NCBI GenBank assembly: GCA_018266915.1
Contig: JAFDZM010000043.1
Coordinates: forward strand, 1 to 42,500
DNA length: 42,500 nt
Direction: 5' to 3'
Origin: Bacteroidota bacterium
GTDB taxonomy: Bacteria; Bacteroidota; Bacteroidia; Sphingobacteriales; Sphingobacteriaceae
Position numbers and translations under genes: made by a program. This document shows, piece by piece, positions 42,236-42,500 of this stretch (its first letter is position 1; every line of letters begins with the position of its first letter). Below the pieces are notes generated by a model. It had not been told where the DNA came from, searched no databases, and was given only the letters and a program-made list of their open reading frames with translations.

Positions 42236-42326
42236 GCGTTACCCGCTAATAGAAGCGGGTCAGGCTTTCCGCTCATACTGTGCGGGCATTAGCCACATGG
42301 CCGGTATCCGTTTCAATCCTTAACGC
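42236..42326 (+). repeat. 91-nt structured palindromic element
   Basis: Closed by gcgtta (42236-42241) and taacgc (42321-42326). Inside are a 7-bp hairpin acccgct/agcgggt (42241-42260), a linker caggctttccgct, a small GC hairpin with ggc-atta-gcc (42287-42296) and tatccgtttcaatcc. The order of parts resembles a dispersed Bacteroidota element that I remember as GCGTTACCC...TATCC...TAACGC, with variable inner hairpin. I cannot name the family. It could act as RNA or as a mobile palindrome. Confidence 0.6.
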
Positions 42327-42426
42327 GTTCCATTCCGTTCTCTATGGAGTATAACAAAACAAAGAATGGGAACAAACAGATTTTAGCAAACCGGTCCTTA
42401 ACAAACCCCTTCTCCCTGATCTGCAT

Positions 42427-42457
42427 AGCAAAGAGATTGCTTCGTTCCTCGCAATTG
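42427..42457 (+). repeat. Solo right end of the MITE-like element
   Basis: Contains gagattgcttcgttcctcgc, matching the right end of the element at 31899-32063 (gagatggcttcgttcctcgc), and ends at caat. The left end is absent or beyond the window. Confidence 0.55.
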
Positions 42458-42500
42458 TAAGGGTTTAGTAATTCGCAGACAGAATAGCGGGTTATTTTTT

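Overview
The window comes from a Bacteroidota chromosome, most likely a Sphingobacteriaceae member such as Mucilaginibacter or Pedobacter. Three things point there: the ribosomal protein gene order; promoter motifs of the Bacteroidota type (TTTG, 19-20 nt, TAnnTTTG) at several gene starts; and lineage traits such as a long Ala/Glu tail on L17, an RGG-rich tail on S3 and zinc-free L36 and S14. The genus is inferred from memory of such proteins, not from a search.

Layout. 1-13,711 is mixed housekeeping and accessory sequence: a REP-type tyrosine transposase with its palindromic repeats, a YcxB-like membrane protein, a sugar nucleotidyltransferase, an M42 aminopeptidase, a GNAT acetyltransferase, an acyl-CoA carboxylase carboxyltransferase, a DUF1275 membrane protein with a beta-carbonic anhydrase, delta-1-pyrroline-5-carboxylate dehydrogenase, three small unknown proteins, a PLD-like (HKD) protein and a membrane class III adenylate cyclase. 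13,760-29,549 is the S10-spc-alpha ribosomal super-operon on the minus strand, from a consensus promoter before rplC to a strong terminator after rplQ. Two genes shorter than 61 codons, rpmJ and rpmD, lie in it. 29,790-38,220 is an accessory block with a DUF433/DUF5615 toxin-antitoxin pair, an Ntn-hydrolase lipoprotein, a fungal-type prephenate dehydrogenase, a secreted coiled-coil membrane protein, an FtsX/MacB-like permease, an ankyrin protein and a small secreted protein. 38,240-42,005 is the str operon (rpsL-rpsG-fusA-rpsJ), again with a consensus promoter and its own terminator. rpsJ, normally the first S10-operon gene directly before rplC, is therefore stranded with the str operon, and about 8.9 kb of unrelated genes separate it from rplC.

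The most unusual signal is not a gene. At least a dozen intergenic gaps, most of them inside the ribosomal operons, hold degenerate tandem words of 7, 8 or 9 nt. In most of them the purine-rich word array is followed by its complementary array, so the transcript can fold into a long imperfect hairpin. Several word families recur at distant gaps (GAGATNT at four; GANNCAA at three; AGNNNAA and ATGTGCAR at two each), while other gaps have their own word. I know no named element matching them.

Other repeats: three copies of a composite REP unit (two as an inverted pair), a 165-bp MITE-like element with solo ends elsewhere, a 53-bp inverted repeat bracketing the whole ribosomal region, and a 91-nt closed palindromic element near the right edge. 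No tRNA, rRNA or CRISPR array was seen.
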